A stretch of 64,000 nucleotides of DNA from Microbacterium capsulatum (GCF_030865425.1 NZ_JAVFCB010000003.1:186001-250000), one strand, 5' to 3'; shown: positions 7,588 to 18,326, counted from the stretch's first letter. Program-made: numbers and translations. The notes: a model not told the origin generated them from the letters alone.

Positions 7588-9405
7588 CTACACCAGCGTC
7601 TGCTGCCAGGCGCTGTGCAGCTGGGCGAACTTGCCGGTGCCGGCGATGAGCACGTCGGGGGCGTCGTCCTCGATGATGCGGCCGTGCTCCATGACCAGCA
7701 CGCGATCGGCGATCGCCACCGTCGACAGGCGGTGCGCGATGATGATCGCGGTGCGGTCGGCGAGCAGGGTCTGCAGGGCGTCCTGGATCAGCCGCTCCGA
7801 CGGGATGTCCAGCGAGGCGGTCGCCTCGTCCAGGATCAGCACGGCCGGGTCGGCGAGGAACGCGCGCGCGAACGAGATCAGCTGCCGCTGCCCGGCCGAC
7901 ACCCGTCCGCCGCGCTTGTTCACGTCGGTGCCGTAGCCGTCCGGCAGAGACTCGATGAACGCGTCGGCGCCCACGGCGCGGGCGGCCGCGCGGATCTCCT
8001 CGAGCGTCGCGTCGGGCTTGCCGAGCGCGATGTTGTCGGCGACCGTGCCGCTGAACAGGTACGCCTCCTGGGTGACCATGACGATCGCGCGGCGGAGGTC
8101 CTTCGGGTGCAGGTCGCGCAGATCCACGCCGTCCAGCGTCACCGCGCCCGCGGTCGGGTCGTAGAACCGCGACACGAGCTTGGCGAGCGTCGACTTGCCC
8201 GCGCCGGTGGTGCCCACCAGCGCGATCGTCTGCCCCGCCGGGATGTCCAGGGTGAAGTCCGGCAGGATCGTCCGATCCGCCGAGTACCCGAACTCGACGC
8301 CGTCGAAGCGCACGTGCCCCGCGGACCTCCACAGGTCGACGGGCTTCGCCGGATCCGGCACCGTCGGCACCTCGTCGAGCACGCCCGACACCTTCTCCAG
8401 GGCCGCGGTCGCGGACTGGAAGGAGTTCAGGAACATCGCGATGTCCTGCATCGGCGCGAAGAAGTTGCGCACATACAGCACCGCGGCCAGCAGGATGCCG
8501 ACCTGGATCTGCCCGTCCGCCATGCGCACCCCGCCCCAGACCACGACGACGCCGAGCGTCAGCGCCGCGACGGCCATCAGCCCCGGCTCGAACGTGCCGA
8601 ACAGCAGCATCGAGCGGCGGTTGACGTCGCGGTACTCGCCCGCGACGCCCTGGAAGGACACGTCGTTGCGCGGCTCCTTGCGGAACGCCTTCACCGCGCG
8701 GATCCCTGTCATGGTCTCGACGAACTGCACGATCACCTTGGCGCTGATCACCCGCGACTCGCGGTACACCCGCTGCGAGCGCTGGTAGAACCAGCGCATC
8801 AGATACACGAGCGGCACTCCGGCGAGCACGAGCACGACGCCCGAGGGCCAGTCCACCAGCACGAGCGCGACGAACGTGAACACGCCGTAGAGCAGCCCGG
8901 AGACGAGCTGGTTCAATCCGCCGTCGAGGAGCTCCCGGATCGAGTCCAGGTCGCTCGTCTGGCGGGAGATGATCCGGCCCGAGGTGTAGCTCTCGTGGAA
9001 CTCCAGGCTGAGCCGCTGGGTGTGCAGGAACATGCGCTTGCGCAGGTCGATGAGCACCGCCTGCGTGATCCGGGCGGTCAGCACGGCGTACCAGCCGATG
9101 AGGGCGGATCCGACCGCGCCGACCACGAGGAACACGATCCCGACGCCGAGGGTCGGCATCCAGTCCGCGTGCTGCAGCACGGCCGGCAGCGCGGTGTTCA
9201 GGCCGTACGCGACGAGCGCGGGGCCGGCGACCTGAGCCGCGGTCGAGATCACCAGCACGAGTGCCGTGAGCACGATCTGCACGCGCAGCGGCGCGATGAG
9301 GGATCCGAACAGCCGCAGCGAACGGCGCCGAATCGCGGCGTTCTCCTCCCGGGTCAGGTTGGAGCGGTCCTCGTCCTTGGTCCCGACGGTCTCGACGGCG
9401 CTCAT
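7588..9405 (-). CDS. ABC exporter half-transporter (consensus Walker B partner)
   Basis: A 605-residue ABC type-1 exporter: about six transmembrane helices in residues 30-340, then an ATPase domain. Walker A is GTTGAGKST and Walker [12 protein letters not shown] has the catalytic Glu, but the signature motif reads RVSAGQRQ instead of LSGGQ. Its start overlaps the stop of the upstream exporter gene (9402) by four bases. The partner has the opposite defects, so the pair should form an asymmetric heterodimer with one working ATP site, as in BmrCD or TM287/288. Substrates of such exporters are usually drugs or lipids; nothing here identifies the substrate. Confidence 0.88.
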   Translation of the reverse strand: MSAVETVGTKDEDRSNLTREENAAIRRRSLRLFGSLIAPLRVQIVLTALVLVISTAAQVAGPALVAYGLNTALPAVLQHADWMPTLGVGIVFLVVGAVGSALIGWYAVLTARITQAVLIDLRKRMFLHTQRLSLEFHESYTSGRIISRQTSDLDSIRELLDGGLNQLVSGLLYGVFTFVALVLVDWPSGVVLVLAGVPLVYLMRWFYQRSQRVYRESRVISAKVIVQFVETMTGIRAVKAFRKEPRNDVSFQGVAGEYRDVNRRSMLLFGTFEPGLMAVAALTLGVVVVWGGVRMADGQIQVGILLAAVLYVRNFFAPMQDIAMFLNSFQSATAALEKVSGVLDEVPTVPDPAKPVDLWRSAGHVRFDGVEFGYSADRTILPDFTLDIPAGQTIALVGTTGAGKSTLAKLVSRFYDPTAGAVTLDGVDLRDLHPKDLRRAIVMVTQEAYLFSGTVADNIALGKPDATLEEIRAAARAVGADAFIESLPDGYGTDVNKRGGRVSAGQRQLISFARAFLADPAVLILDEATASLDIPSERLIQDALQTLLADRTAIIIAHRLSTVAIADRVLVMEHGRIIEDDAPDVLIAGTGKFAQLHSAWQQTLV

Positions 9406-11354
9406 GCCTGCACCTCCTCGGTCTCGGTGTGGGTGACGGGGGTCCCTGCGACGGGCTCAGGGACCGGATCCGGCTCGGCGACCGGATCGGGATCGGGCTC
9501 GGGCGCGGGAGCGGCGGACCCCACGACCGGGATCGCGCCGGTGCGCGCGGCCTGCTCCGCCTCCAGGCTGGAGATCACGTGCCGGTAGTGCGCGCTCGCG
9601 CGCAGCAGCTCAGAGTGCGTGCCGACGGCGCTCACCCGCCCCTGCTGCAGCAGCGCGACGCGGTCGGCGAGGGCGACGGTCGACGGACGGTGCGCCACGA
9701 TGAGCGCGGTCGTCTCGGCGAGCACGTGCCGCAGCGCCTCCTCGACGAGCGCCTCGGTGTCGACGTCGAGCGCCGACAGCGGGTCGTCGAGCACGAGCAC
9801 CCGGGGCTTGGCCGCGACCGCCCGCGCGAGGGCGAGCCGCTGCCGCTGACCGCCGGAGAGGCTCAGCCCCTCCTCGCCGATCAGCGTCTCGGTGCCCTCG
9901 GGCAGCGTGTCCACGAAGCCGGCCTGGGCGACATCGAGCGCCTCGCGGAGCACGCGCTCCGCCTCGGGGCTGCGGATGTCCAGATCCGCCCGGCCCAGCA
10001 GCACGTTCTCGCGCACGGTCGCGGAGAACAGCGTCGCATCCTCGAACGCCATCGCGATGTGCGTGCGCAGCTCGGCGAGGGTCAGATCCCGCACGTCGAC
10101 GCCGTCGAGGGTCACCCGCCCGCCGGTCACGTCGTACAGGCGCGTCGGCAGCGTCGTGAGCGTGGTCTTGCCGGATCCGGTGATGCCGACCAGCGCCATC
10201 GTCTCGCCCGGCCGCAGCACGAGGTCCACGCCGTCGAGCAGGTCGCGCTCGTGGGGGCGGGCGTCCTGGTATCGGAAGTGCACGCCCTCGAACGCGAGCT
10301 CGCCGCGCGGCGCACGGACGGTGGTCGGCGTCGCGGGATCCGTGATCGTGTTCTGCGCGTCGTAGATCTCGAAGACGCGGTCGGTCGCGGTGCGCGCGTC
10401 CAGCAGGAACGAGAACAGGAAGCCGATCGACTCGATCGGCCAGCGCAGCACCGTCGCCATCGCGAAGTACGCGAACAGCTCCGGCGCGTTCAGGGCGCCC
10501 TGCGCGATCAGCCAGATGCCGGCGACGAGGTTGACCGCGAACGCGACCTCCGGCATGAACACGAGCCAGAACCAGATCCAGCCCACGGCCTTCGCCTTGC
10601 TCAGCTCGGTCGTGCGCAGCGACTCGGCCTGATCGCTGAACTTCAGCAGCGCGTGCTTGCCGCGGCCGAACGCCTTCAGCACGCGGATGCCGTGCACGCT
10701 CTCCTCGACGCTCGTGGCGAGGTCGCCGGCCTGATCCTGGCTGCGACGGGTGAGCACGCCATAGTGCTTCTCGAACAGGAAGCCCGAGATCCACAGCGGG
10801 ACGGCGGTGATCAGGAAGATCGTGCCGAGCAGCCAGTGCCAGCGGAACAGCAGGGCCGCACCGATCAGGATCGTGAGCAGGTTGACGACGAGCAGCACGA
10901 CGCCGAACGCGAGCCAACGGCGGATGAGGCCGATGTCCTGCATCATCCGGCTGAGCAGCTGGCCGGACTGCCAGCGGTCGTGGAACGCGACCGGCAGGGT
11001 CTGCAGCCGCGCGTACAGCTGGGTGCGCATCGTGTACTCGACCTGGGTGGCGGGCTTCAGCACGAACTGGCGGCGCAGCCACACCATGACCGCCTCGCCG
11101 AGCGCGAGCGCGGCGATGGCGACCGCGCCCCAGACGATCGCGCCGATCTCGCCGGAGGCGATCGGCCCTTCCAGCACGACCTGGAGCAGCAGCGGCACGC
11201 ACAGCGCGATGACCGCGGCGGCGAGGGCGGACAGGCCGCCGCCGATCAGGCGCCAGGCGACGGGCTTCACGAACGGCGCCAGGCGCGCGAGGGCGCGGGG
11301 CGTCGACAGCGGGGGGTTGGTGGGGGTGGGGGACGACGAGGGGTTCTCAGACAT
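9402..11354 (-). CDS. ABC exporter half-transporter (degenerate Walker B partner)
   Basis: A 650-residue ABC type-1 exporter encoded first in the two-gene operon. The membrane domain covers about residues 35-330. The ATPase domain has Walker [10 protein letters not shown], a perfect [10 protein letters not shown] signature, and Walker [13 protein letters not shown] where Asp replaces the catalytic Glu, marking the degenerate site of a heterodimer. The last 40 residues are low-complexity acidic and proline-rich ([18 protein letters not shown]); part of this tail is encoded by a family-C repeat at 9441-9465. A long 5' leader with a possible 23-residue leader peptide and hairpin precedes the gene. 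Confidence 0.88.
   Translation of the reverse strand: MSENPSSSPTPTNPPLSTPRALARLAPFVKPVAWRLIGGGLSALAAAVIALCVPLLLQVVLEGPIASGEIGAIVWGAVAIAALALGEAVMVWLRRQFVLKPATQVEYTMRTQLYARLQTLPVAFHDRWQSGQLLSRMMQDIGLIRRWLAFGVVLLVVNLLTILIGAALLFRWHWLLGTIFLITAVPLWISGFLFEKHYGVLTRRSQDQAGDLATSVEESVHGIRVLKAFGRGKHALLKFSDQAESLRTTELSKAKAVGWIWFWLVFMPEVAFAVNLVAGIWLIAQGALNAPELFAYFAMATVLRWPIESIGFLFSFLLDARTATDRVFEIYDAQNTITDPATPTTVRAPRGELAFEGVHFRYQDARPHERDLLDGVDLVLRPGETMALVGITGSGKTTLTTLPTRLYDVTGGRVTLDGVDVRDLTLAELRTHIAMAFEDATLFSATVRENVLLGRADLDIRSPEAERVLREALDVAQAGFVDTLPEGTETLIGEEGLSLSGGQRQRLALARAVAAKPRVLVLDDPLSALDVDTEALVEEALRHVLAETTALIVAHRPSTVALADRVALLQQGRVSAVGTHSELLRASAHYRHVISSLEAEQAARTGAIPVVGSAAPAPEPDPDPVAEPDPVPEPVAGTPVTHTETEEVQA
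9441..9465. repeat. Family C repeat inside the exporter tail
   Basis: GGTCCCTGCGACGGGCTCAG plus GGACC is a near palindrome of the family seen at 19328-19354, 27069-27091 and 44825-44846. It is read in frame and encodes part of the low-complexity C-terminal tail. Confidence 0.65.
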
Positions 11355-11399
11355 GGTTCTCAGCGGTTACGTGTCACAGGACGGAGGGGACGAGAAAGG

Positions 11400-11418
11400 A
11401 CGGATGCAATGCATCCGT
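11400..11418 (-). promoter_or_regulatory. Hairpin between leader peptide and exporter gene
   Basis: ACGGATGCAATGCATCCGT is a perfect inverted repeat, folding as a 7-bp stem with a 5-base loop. On the minus strand it is followed by CCTTTCTC. It lies between the leader ORF stop (11471) and the exporter start (11354), where an attenuator would be expected. As a terminator it is weak. Confidence 0.4.
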
Positions 11419-11470
11419 TCATACGGCGGCCGCGGGGCCGGCGGAGCTGCGCTCGGAGCTGTGCTCGGAG

Positions 11471-11542
11471 TCAGGCCTCGGCCGGGGCGAGGAGCGAACC
11501 GGGGACAGGGCGGATGAACGATGCAGTGGTGATCGCGGGCAT
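11471..11542 (-). CDS. Candidate 23-residue leader peptide of the ABC exporter operon
   Basis: A short ORF starts with ATG at 11542 behind a strong ribosome binding site (GAGGAGG, five bases before) and ends with TGA at 11471, 117 bases before the exporter gene. The peptide begins MPAITTASFIRPVPGSLL. It lies within the untranslated leader expected from the promoter at 11594-11623 and is followed by a hairpin. Peptide-stalling leaders of this layout control several drug resistance genes, including ABC proteins, in other bacteria. That it is translated and regulatory is inference from arrangement; the peptide matches no leader I know. Confidence 0.45.
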   Translation of the reverse strand: MPAITTASFIRPVPGSLLAPAEA

Positions 11543-11593
11543 GATGTCCTCCTCGGTTCGGCAGCCGTCGGTCGGTCGACGCGACAGCCCACC

Positions 11594-11629
11594 AGCCTAT
11601 GTCTGTGATCTTCCTGAGCGCAAGCGCTT
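11594..11629 (-). promoter_or_regulatory. Promoter and palindromic operator of the exporter operon
   Basis: On the minus strand, TTGCGC and TAGGCT are separated by 18 bases. The palindrome AGCGCAAGCGCT (11617-11628) covers the -35 box and resembles LacI-type operator cores. Transcription should begin near 11587, leaving a leader of about 230 bases before the exporter gene. Confidence 0.45.
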
Positions 11630-11690
11630 TCCGGGAATCGGATCCGGATCCTGCGGCGCTCGCGTCTTCCCGGCGCCCTGCGGCGGGCGC

Positions 11691-12251
11691 TCAGCCGATC
11701 GGCGTCAGCTCCGCGATCAGCTCGTCCGCGGTCGTCACGGTCGCGAACCCTGCGGCGAGCGCCGCCAGGAAGGCGGCATGCACCTGGGCTCCGGGCAGCG
11801 CCACACCGCGGAACTCGAGATCCGGGGCTGCGCAGGCATCCGCGACGACGCGCACGGCATGGCCCCGCTCGGCGGCGGCGCGCACGGTCGAATCGATGCA
11901 CATGCTCGTCATCATGCCGACGATCACGACCTCGTCCGCGGCGAGCGCATCAAGGCGCTCGGAGAGGTCGGTACCGAGGAAGGCATTCGGCTCGGTCTTG
12001 TCGAGCACGGGCTCTCCCGCCTGCGGAGCGACCACCGGGTGGATCTCGGCGCCCGGCGTGCCGGGACGCAGGAAGATCGCGTCCCTGGCGTCCCAGACGT
12101 GGCGCACGTGCACGACGGGCTGCCCGCTCTCGCGGAACCCGGCGAGCACCCGTGCCGCCGCCGCCGCGGCCTTTTCCGGCCCGGCGAGCGGGAAGGCTCC
12201 GCCGGGGAAGTAGTCCCGCTGGATGTCGACGATGACGAGGGCGCGGCGCAT
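11691..12251 (-). CDS. Isochorismatase-family cysteine hydrolase
   Basis: A 186-residue hydrolase of the isochorismatase/nicotinamidase superfamily. The triad is visible: Asp9 in VIVDIQRDY, Lys in LDKTEPNAF near residue 85, and the nucleophile Cys in GMMTSMCIDSTVRAA near residue 118. Substrates in this family include nicotinamide, carbamoyl and isochorismate esters; the sequence does not settle which. A GGAGG ribosome binding site precedes the ATG. It lies upstream of the exporter on the same strand but the exporter has its own promoter. Confidence 0.82.
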   Translation of the reverse strand: MRRALVIVDIQRDYFPGGAFPLAGPEKAAAAAARVLAGFRESGQPVVHVRHVWDARDAIFLRPGTPGAEIHPVVAPQAGEPVLDKTEPNAFLGTDLSERLDALAADEVVIVGMMTSMCIDSTVRAAAERGHAVRVVADACAAPDLEFRGVALPGAQVHAAFLAALAAGFATVTTADELIAELTPIG

Positions 12252-12306
12252 GGATCCTCCGACTCAGGGCGGCCCGTCCGGTCGCCGTGGCCAGCGTAGC
12301 CTGCGC

Positions 12307-12347
12307 CCGGCACGGGCGTCCGGAGGGACCGGGGACGCCCGTGCCGG
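12307..12347 (-). terminator. Terminator of the ada-ogt operon
   Basis: A 15-bp perfect inverted repeat (12307-12321 and 12333-12347, CCGGCACGGGCGTCC) just after the ogt stop. No T-tract is present. Confidence 0.6.
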
Positions 12348-12355
12348 TGCGCGGC

Positions 12356-12862
12356 TCAGGCCACCACGAGCGATGCCGCCTCGCGGTCGAGGAGGCGCTG
12401 CTTCACGTCCACGCCCCAGGCGAAGCCGCCGAGGGTGCCGTCGGTGCGCAGCACCCGGTGGCAGGGTACGAACAGGGCCGGGGCGTTGCGCGCGCAGATC
12501 GAGGCGGCCGGGCGGACGGAACCGGGGCTGCCCAGCTCGACCGCGAACTCGGTGTAGGTGAGCGGGCGGCCGGGCTCGATGCGGCGCAGGGCCGCCCAGC
12601 CGGCGTACTGCATGTCCGTGCCGAACTGGCGGACCTCGACGGCGTCGATCGCGGCGACGTCCCCGGCGTAGTAGGCCGCGACGGCGTCCGCGGCGGACGT
12701 GGATCCCTCCGCGATGTCCGCCGGGCGGTGCTTCTCGGGCAGGCGGTTCAGGATCGCCTCCCGGTCGGCGGTCCAGCCCGAGGAGAGGACGCGGTCGTGC
12801 TCGTCGGTGAGGATGGTGAACGGGCCGTCGGGGGTGTCGACGGTCTGGATGAGGGCGGTCAT
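12356..12862 (-). CDS. ogt: Methylated-DNA--protein-cysteine methyltransferase
   Basis: A 168-residue suicide repair protein that moves methyl groups from O6-methylguanine to its own cysteine. The active-site motif [13 protein letters not shown] is near residue 135, with the downstream conserved [15 protein letters not shown]. The N-terminal ribonuclease-like domain precedes it. The start overlaps the stop of the Ada/AlkA gene by four bases, so both repair proteins are made from one mRNA and rise together. Confidence 0.93.
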   Translation of the reverse strand: MTALIQTVDTPDGPFTILTDEHDRVLSSGWTADREAILNRLPEKHRPADIAEGSTSAADAVAAYYAGDVAAIDAVEVRQFGTDMQYAGWAALRRIEPGRPLTYTEFAVELGSPGSVRPAASICARNAPALFVPCHRVLRTDGTLGGFAWGVDVKQRLLDREAASLVVA

Positions 12863-14409
12863 TTCGATCCTTCCGTGATCGTGGTCTTCGGTGTGCGCGT
12901 CCGGGCGGCGCGCCCCGGCGGTCGCGCCGGGGCCGCGCGCCAGAGGTGCGCGGTGAGGTAGCTGCGCCACGGCGCGGTGCGCGCGGCCCAGGTGTCGAGC
13001 GGGACGGGATCCGAGGGGATCCCCGCGGCGGCGGCTCCGGCGCGGGCGGCGACGTCGCCGGGCAGGAGCACGTCGGGGTCGCCGAGCACGCGCATCCGCA
13101 CGTAGTCGGCCGTCCACGGGCCGATCCCCGGCATCGCCAGCAGGGCGCCGCGCTGCGCCTCGCCGTCGTCGCCGAGGGTGAGGCGGAGGGATCCGTCCGC
13201 GAGCGCGGCGGCGGCTCCCGTGATCGCGCGGATCCGGGCGGCGGGTCCGCGCAGCACCTCGGCGCCGTGCTCGGCGATCGCGGCCATGGTCGGGAAGAGG
13301 ATCCCCCGCTCCGCATCGTCGGCGGATCCGACCCGCTCCCCCAGCTCGTGAGCGAGCTGCGTCAGGGCGGTGCGGGCGGCGGCGACGGTGATCTGCTGAC
13401 CGACCATCGCGCGGATGAGCATCTCGTGCGGATCGGCGGCGCCCGGCACCCGGATGCCCGGTGTCCGAGCGACGAGCGGCGCGAGCTCGGCGTGCGCGGA
13501 GAGGGCCGCGTCGACGGCCTGCGGATCCGCGTCGAGGTCGAACAGCCGTCGGGCGCGGGCGACGAGCGGGGCGAGGTCGCCGAGCTGGGTGAGCCGGGCG
13601 CGCAGGTGCAGGCGCTCCCGGTCGTCGACGCGCAACTCGAACCAGCCCGGGCCGCCGTCGAGGCGGAGGTGCCGGGCGAACGACCGCTCCGCCGCGCTCT
13701 CGACTCCGGGCAGCGCCCTGGCGCGCATCCACGCGAACAGGCCGTCGCCGTCGAACGGGGCGCGGTACGGCAGCAGCAGGTCGATCTCGCCGGGAGGCGC
13801 GACGGCCGGATCCGGCGCGGTCCGGCCGTTCCCGGAGCCGTGCCGCCGAGCCCGCAGCTCTCCCGGCGCGAGGCCGAACACCTCGCGGACCGTGTCGTTG
13901 AACTGGCGGACGCTCGCGAATCCCGCGGAGAACGCGACGTCGGCGATCGGCATGTCGGTGCCGACGAGCAGCATCCGCGCGGTGTGCGCGCGGTGCGCCC
14001 GGGCGAGCGCGAGCGGACCGGCGCCGAGCTCGGCGGCCAGCAGCCGGGTGAGGTGGCGTGACGAGTATCCGAGCCGGGCGGCCAGCCCCGGCACGCCTTC
14101 GCGCTCCACGACGCCGTCCGCGATGAGGCGCATGGCGCGCGCCGCGACGTCGCCGCGCAGGTTCCACTGCGGGGATCCGGGCGCAGCCTCGGGCAGGCAG
14201 CGCTTGCAGGCGCGGTAGCCCGCCTCGTGCGCCGCCGCGCTGGTCGGGAAGAACGTCACGTTCTCCGGCTTCGGGGTGCGCGCGGGGCAGCTCGGCCGGC
14301 AGTAGATCCCGGTCGAACGCACCGCCGTGACGAACTGCCCGTCGAAGCGGGTGTCCCGCGCGCCGATCGCACGGTACCGCTCGTCGAAGGTCATCACCGG
14401 GAGGCTCAT
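12859..14409 (-). CDS. Ada-AlkA fusion: methyl-phosphotriester sensor and 3-methyladenine glycosylase
   Basis: A 516-residue three-part protein. Residues about 1-80 are the Ada zinc domain with four cysteines ([10 protein letters not shown] and ACKRC), the first being the methyl acceptor. Residues about 85-185 are an AraC-type DNA-binding domain. The rest is an AlkA-type glycosylase with a helix-hairpin-helix motif [17 protein letters not shown] and the following Asp in LLPGDVA. It should detect DNA methylation damage, activate its own operon and remove 3-methylpurines. The ATG at 14409 lies six bases after a CAGAGT -10 box, so I use it rather than upstream in-frame codons. Confidence 0.92.
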   Translation of the reverse strand: MSLPVMTFDERYRAIGARDTRFDGQFVTAVRSTGIYCRPSCPARTPKPENVTFFPTSAAAHEAGYRACKRCLPEAAPGSPQWNLRGDVAARAMRLIADGVVEREGVPGLAARLGYSSRHLTRLLAAELGAGPLALARAHRAHTARMLLVGTDMPIADVAFSAGFASVRQFNDTVREVFGLAPGELRARRHGSGNGRTAPDPAVAPPGEIDLLLPYRAPFDGDGLFAWMRARALPGVESAAERSFARHLRLDGGPGWFELRVDDRERLHLRARLTQLGDLAPLVARARRLFDLDADPQAVDAALSAHAELAPLVARTPGIRVPGAADPHEMLIRAMVGQQITVAAARTALTQLAHELGERVGSADDAERGILFPTMAAIAEHGAEVLRGPAARIRAITGAAAALADGSLRLTLGDDGEAQRGALLAMPGIGPWTADYVRMRVLGDPDVLLPGDVAARAGAAAAGIPSDPVPLDTWAARTAPWRSYLTAHLWRAAPARPPGRAARTRTPKTTITEGSK

Positions 14410-14600
14410 GCCTCCACTCTGACACGTCCGTTTCCCGCAAGCTCGCGGAAATCGGACATTGCGGTGGCGGTAGAACCGCCGCTCGCCGGTTCCGCTCACG
14501 CTGTCGAATCCTGAGGTCGCTGCGCCGATATCCGCAGCGCCCTCAGGAAAGAGCAGCGCGACCGGATCCGAAGTCCGGTGCAGGTCCGGGACCGGGATCC

Positions 14601-14619
14601 CGGCCCCGGAGCGGGGCCG
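14601..14619 (-). terminator. Short hairpin after purH
   Basis: CGGCCCCGGAGCGGGGCCG folds into a seven-pair GC hairpin eight bases after the purH stop. It is probably the end of the purN-purH transcript. Confidence 0.5.
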
Positions 14620-14626
14620 CTCAGGA

Positions 14627-16234
14627 TCAGTGGAAGAAGTGGCGCTCCCCGGTGAAGAACATCGTGACACCGGCCTTGCGGGCAGCATCCACGACCTCCC
14701 CGTCTCGCACGGATCCGCCCGGCTGCACGATCGCGGTGACGCCCGCGTCGATGAGCACCTGCGCGCCGTCCGCGAACGGGAAGAACGCGTCGGAGGCGGC
14801 GACGGATCCGGCCGCGCGGTCGCCGGCGCGCTCGACCGCGAGGCGGCAGGAGTCGACCCGGTTGACCTGGCCCATGCCGACGCCGACCGTGGCGTTGCCC
14901 TTGGCGAGGACGATCGCGTTGGACTTCACGGCCCGGCAGGCCTTCCACGCGAAGATGAGGTTCTCCATCTCCAGCTCGTCCGGACGCTCGCCGGAGACGA
15001 GCTCCCAGTTCTTCGCGACCGAGACGATGTCGTCCGGGAAGCGGTCGGCGTCCTGCAGCAGCAGGCCCCCGGAGACGAGGCGCACGTCCATGCGCTCCTG
15101 CTGCCAGTCGTCGGGGAGCTGCAGCAGACGCAGGTTCTTCTTCGCCTTGAACACCTCGAGCGCGGCCGGCTCGAACGCGGGCGCGACGATGACCTCGGTG
15201 AAGATGTCCTTCAGGTTCTCGGCCATCTTCAGCGTCACGGTGCCGTTCGCGGCGATCACGCCGCCGTACGCCGACACCGGGTCGCACTCGTGCGCGCGCA
15301 GGTGGGCGCTGGCGATCGGGTCGAGGGCGTTCGGCGCGGTGGTCGCGATGCCGCACGGGTTGGCGTGCTTGATGATCGCGACGGCCGGGTGGACCATGTC
15401 GTACGCGGCGCGCAGGGCGGCGTCGGCGTCGACGTAGTTGTTGTACGACATCTCCTTGCCCTGCAGCTGCGTGGCCTGGGCGATGCCGTGCCCGCCGGCC
15501 CGGGTGTAGATCGCGGCGCGCTGGTGCGAGTTCTCGCCGTAGCGCAGCGTGGCCAGGCGTTCGGCATTGATCGTGAGGTGCGCCGGGAGGTCGGAGTCGG
15601 AGCTCAGGGTGCCCTCGGAGAACCACTGCGCGACCGCGGTGTCGTAGGCGGCCGTGTGCGCGAACGCGCGTGCGGCCAGCTCGCGCCGCTGCGAGAGCGA
15701 CGTGCCGCCCGCGGTGACCGCGTCGATGATGGCCGGGTACGACTCCGGCGAGACGACGATCGCGACGTTGGCGTGGTTCTTCGCGGCAGCGCGGACCATC
15801 GCGGGACCGCCGATGTCGATCTGCTCCACGACGTCGTCCCCGGTGGCGCCCGAGGCGACGGTCTGCACGAACGGGTACAGGTTCACCACGACGAGCTCGA
15901 ACGGGGCGATCCCCTTCTCCTGCAGCTGACGCTCGTGGTCCTCGAGGCGGAGGTCGGCGAGCAGTCCGCCGTGGATCGACGGGTGCAGCGTCTTCACGCG
16001 GCCGTCGAGCATCTCGGCGACGCCGGTCACGGCGGCCACGTCGGTCACGGCGATGCCCGCGTCACGGATGGACTGCGCGGTGGATCCGGTCGACACGATC
16101 TCCACGCCGTTGTCGGCGAGGGTCTGCGCGAGCGGCACGAGGCCGGCCTTGTCGCTGACGGAGACGAGTGCGCGGCGCACCGGCACCACGTCGCGGTCGC
16201 GGTAGAGGGAGGGATCGTGTCGGGGACCGGCCAT
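14627..16234 (-). CDS. purH: Bifunctional AICAR formyltransferase / IMP cyclohydrolase
   Basis: A 535-residue enzyme for the last two steps of de novo IMP synthesis. The N-terminal IMP cyclohydrolase domain (residues about 15-210) begins [13 protein letters not shown] and includes [13 protein letters not shown]. The AICAR transformylase domain includes KHANPCG and the end [12 protein letters not shown]. Length is normal. It lies 24 bases after purN on the same strand and is likely cotranscribed. Confidence 0.96.
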   Translation of the reverse strand: MAGPRHDPSLYRDRDVVPVRRALVSVSDKAGLVPLAQTLADNGVEIVSTGSTAQSIRDAGIAVTDVAAVTGVAEMLDGRVKTLHPSIHGGLLADLRLEDHERQLQEKGIAPFELVVVNLYPFVQTVASGATGDDVVEQIDIGGPAMVRAAAKNHANVAIVVSPESYPAIIDAVTAGGTSLSQRRELAARAFAHTAAYDTAVAQWFSEGTLSSDSDLPAHLTINAERLATLRYGENSHQRAAIYTRAGGHGIAQATQLQGKEMSYNNYVDADAALRAAYDMVHPAVAIIKHANPCGIATTAPNALDPIASAHLRAHECDPVSAYGGVIAANGTVTLKMAENLKDIFTEVIVAPAFEPAALEVFKAKKNLRLLQLPDDWQQERMDVRLVSGGLLLQDADRFPDDIVSVAKNWELVSGERPDELEMENLIFAWKACRAVKSNAIVLAKGNATVGVGMGQVNRVDSCRLAVERAGDRAAGSVAASDAFFPFADGAQVLIDAGVTAIVQPGGSVRDGEVVDAARKAGVTMFFTGERHFFH

Positions 16235-16258
16235 CGGGGGTTCCTTCCGGGAGGGGCT

Positions 16259-16888
16259 TCAGTTCTCGTCAGCGGCCTGCGGCCGATGAGCATCCAGATC
16301 TGCGGGGCGGGCGCCGAGCTCGAGGTCACCCTCGGCGATGCGGCGGACGACGTCGATCAGCAGGCGCCGTTCGACGGGCTTGATGCGCTCGTGCAGCGCG
16401 TGCTCGGTGTCGCCCTCGAGCACCGAGACGCGCTCCTGCGCAAGGACCGGTCCGCTGTCGACGCCGTCGTCGACCACGATCACGCTGGCCCCGGTCTGTG
16501 CGACTCCGGCCGCGAGCGCGTCGCGCACGCCGTGCGCGCCGGGGAACTCGGGCAGGTACGCCGGGTGGGTGTTGATGATGCGCGGAGACCAGGCCGCGAC
16601 CACGTCGCGCGGCAGCAGGCGCATGAGCCCGCTCAGCACGACCAGGTCGGGCTGCCACACCCGCAGCTGGGCGTCGAGCTCGGCGCCCCAGTCCTCACGA
16701 CTGTCGTACGCCTCCCAGGGCACGACGAAGGAGGGGATCCCGAACGCCTCCGCGTGGGCGAGTCCGTCCGCCTCCCGGTCCGCGCCGATCACGATGATCC
16801 GGGCGGGGAATCCGGGGTCGGCGGCCGCGTCGAGCAGGGCACGAAGATTCGAGCCGGTGCCCGAGATGAGAACGGCGACCGTCAGCAC
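16259..16888 (-). CDS. purN: Phosphoribosylglycinamide formyltransferase
   Basis: A 209-residue GAR transformylase, purine synthesis step 3. The beginning [16 protein letters not shown] is the phosphate-binding loop; catalytic residues are in the segment [20 protein letters not shown], and the Asp in [15 protein letters not shown] choose the GTG at 16888 because the -10 box TAGACT (16895-16900) is exactly six bases before it; the in-frame GTG at 16894 abuts the box. It is followed by purH and preceded by a PerM-like gene, an order also found in Mycobacterium. Confidence 0.93.
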   Translation of the reverse strand: MLTVAVLISGTGSNLRALLDAAADPGFPARIIVIGADREADGLAHAEAFGIPSFVVPWEAYDSREDWGAELDAQLRVWQPDLVVLSGLMRLLPRDVVAAWSPRIINTHPAYLPEFPGAHGVRDALAAGVAQTGASVIVVDDGVDSGPVLAQERVSVLEGDTEHALHERIKPVERRLLIDVVRRIAEGDLELGARPADLDAHRPQAADEN

Positions 16889-16894
16889 CTGCAC

Positions 16895-16900
16895 AGTCTA
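16895..16900 (-). promoter_or_regulatory. -10 box of leaderless purN
   Basis: TAGACT on the minus strand, six bases before the GTG at 16888. It decides between two in-frame GTG codons. Confidence 0.5.
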
Positions 16901-16961
16901 GCCGGGACGGGCGCCTCTCCCCGTCCGGCGGCCCTGCGGAGCAGGCCGGGTTCCGCCGCGC

Positions 16962-18200
16962 TCAGAATCGGTCTTCGTGGCCCGCGGACTCATCCGCGAG
17001 GCCGTGCCGGCGCGGGGAGAGCAGCAGGATCCCCGCGCCCACGAACACCTCGATCCCGAGCGCGAGGGCGACCGGTCCGGGCTCCGGTCCCGCATGCGCG
17101 AGCCGGCCCGGTCCGAGAGATCCGCTCGACAGCGCCGCGAGGAGCGCGCCGAGCGCGCCGGACACGACCGCGATGCCGAATGCGACGGCGACTCGGGGCA
17201 GCAGTGCCGCCTCGACGCCCGCCGAGACCTGCCGCGAGCGGATCAGCCAGCCGGCGAACGCGCCCGCCGCGATCGGGACCAGGACGACGATGAGGAACCA
17301 GGGGGATCCGTTCTCCGGCACCAGCCCCAGCATGGGCACGCCGGGCACGACCCCGAGCACGGTCCCCGCCGGGGAGACCGCGGTGCCCGTGCCGATCGCG
17401 AATCCGGGGCCGGCGAGCCACGCCACGCTCCAGGCCAGGAGGGTCGGCACGTAGGCGAGCTGGGCGAGCCCGATCACGACGACGCCGAGGCCGTCGGACC
17501 GCAGCGACTCGAACAGCGCCACCACCTGGCCGCCGCGGACGAGGGCGGCGATCGCGAGCCCGAGCGCGGCCGCGCCGATCACGGCGGAGACCGCGGCGAA
17601 GGCACCGCGCACGACGTCGCCGGGAACGTGCGCCCAGTCCGGCCACCGGTCCAGGGCGTCCTGCACGGCGTCGATCGGTCCGCCGTCGCCCTCGGTCCAG
17701 GCCGAGGTGACCGCGCCGGCGAGAGCGCCGCAGAGGAACACGAGAGCCGGGGAGAGCACCGCGGCCCACAGCGCCGTCGTCACGATCGGCGCACGCCCGG
17801 TCAGCGCGACGAGGACCGAGATCACGGCGAAGACGACGGTCCCGGAGACGACGCCGGTGATCCAGGATCCGGCCAGGGCCGCACGGCGGCCCGAGCGCGC
17901 GGCGAAGATCGCGGTGAACGCGAGGAGCAGCAGCGGCGGCACGGAGAGCGCGAAGGTCGCGGCGCTCGGCGCGATGCCGACCGAGCGCACGAGCGCGTCG
18001 GGGAGGGACACCGCGAGCGGCACGGCGTGCCCGAACTGCCAGAGGGTCGCGGCGCTCGGCCAGAGCGCGCCCCAGTCGGCGTGGGCGCCGAAGGCGATCG
18101 CCCAGATCAGCGTGAGCGGGGCGAGCAGGACGGCGAGGCCGACGGCCGCCGCGACGATCGCATCGACCGCCGCCAGGAGCACGATGAGGAGGCGTTGCAT
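16962..18200 (-). CDS. PerM-like polytopic membrane protein (DUF6350)
   Basis: A 412-residue membrane protein with about 10-12 hydrophobic segments and a short acidic tail. It lies between sucD and purN, the place held by Rv0955 (PerM) in Mycobacterium tuberculosis, where PerM stabilises the divisome protein FtsB during persistence. Assignment rests on position, size and topology rather than a motif. The start at 18200 lies 10 bases after a TAGGCT -10 box; longer in-frame starts would add a charged, non-membrane leader. Confidence 0.72.
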   Translation of the reverse strand: MQRLLIVLLAAVDAIVAAAVGLAVLLAPLTLIWAIAFGAHADWGALWPSAATLWQFGHAVPLAVSLPDALVRSVGIAPSAATFALSVPPLLLLAFTAIFAARSGRRAALAGSWITGVVSGTVVFAVISVLVALTGRAPIVTTALWAAVLSPALVFLCGALAGAVTSAWTEGDGGPIDAVQDALDRWPDWAHVPGDVVRGAFAAVSAVIGAAALGLAIAALVRGGQVVALFESLRSDGLGVVVIGLAQLAYVPTLLAWSVAWLAGPGFAIGTGTAVSPAGTVLGVVPGVPMLGLVPENGSPWFLIVVLVPIAAGAFAGWLIRSRQVSAGVEAALLPRVAVAFGIAVVSGALGALLAALSSGSLGPGRLAHAGPEPGPVALALGIEVFVGAGILLLSPRRHGLADESAGHEDRF

Positions 18201-18275
18201 GACGGATCCGAGCCTACGTGCTGAACCCCGGCCACCCCCGCTCTGCCGCACCATGTCCCGGTTTCCGCACCGCCG

Positions 18276-18326
18276 TGTCCCGCTTTCTGCTGCCGCCGGG
18301 CCGGATCGGCAGCAGAATTCGGGACA
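18276..18326. repeat. Long hairpin after sucD, family D
   Basis: Arms at 18276-18295 and 18307-18326 (TGTCCCGCTTTCTGCTGCCG and its near complement) pair with two mismatches. It stands between the PerM-like gene start and the sucCD terminator, with a smaller TGTCCCG copy at 18255. Confidence 0.65.

Noticed and set aside
7437..7649. Gly/Pro-rich short ORF over the G/C tracts
   Set aside because: It is a translation of homopolymers plus a repeat arm and overlaps the exporter gene end.
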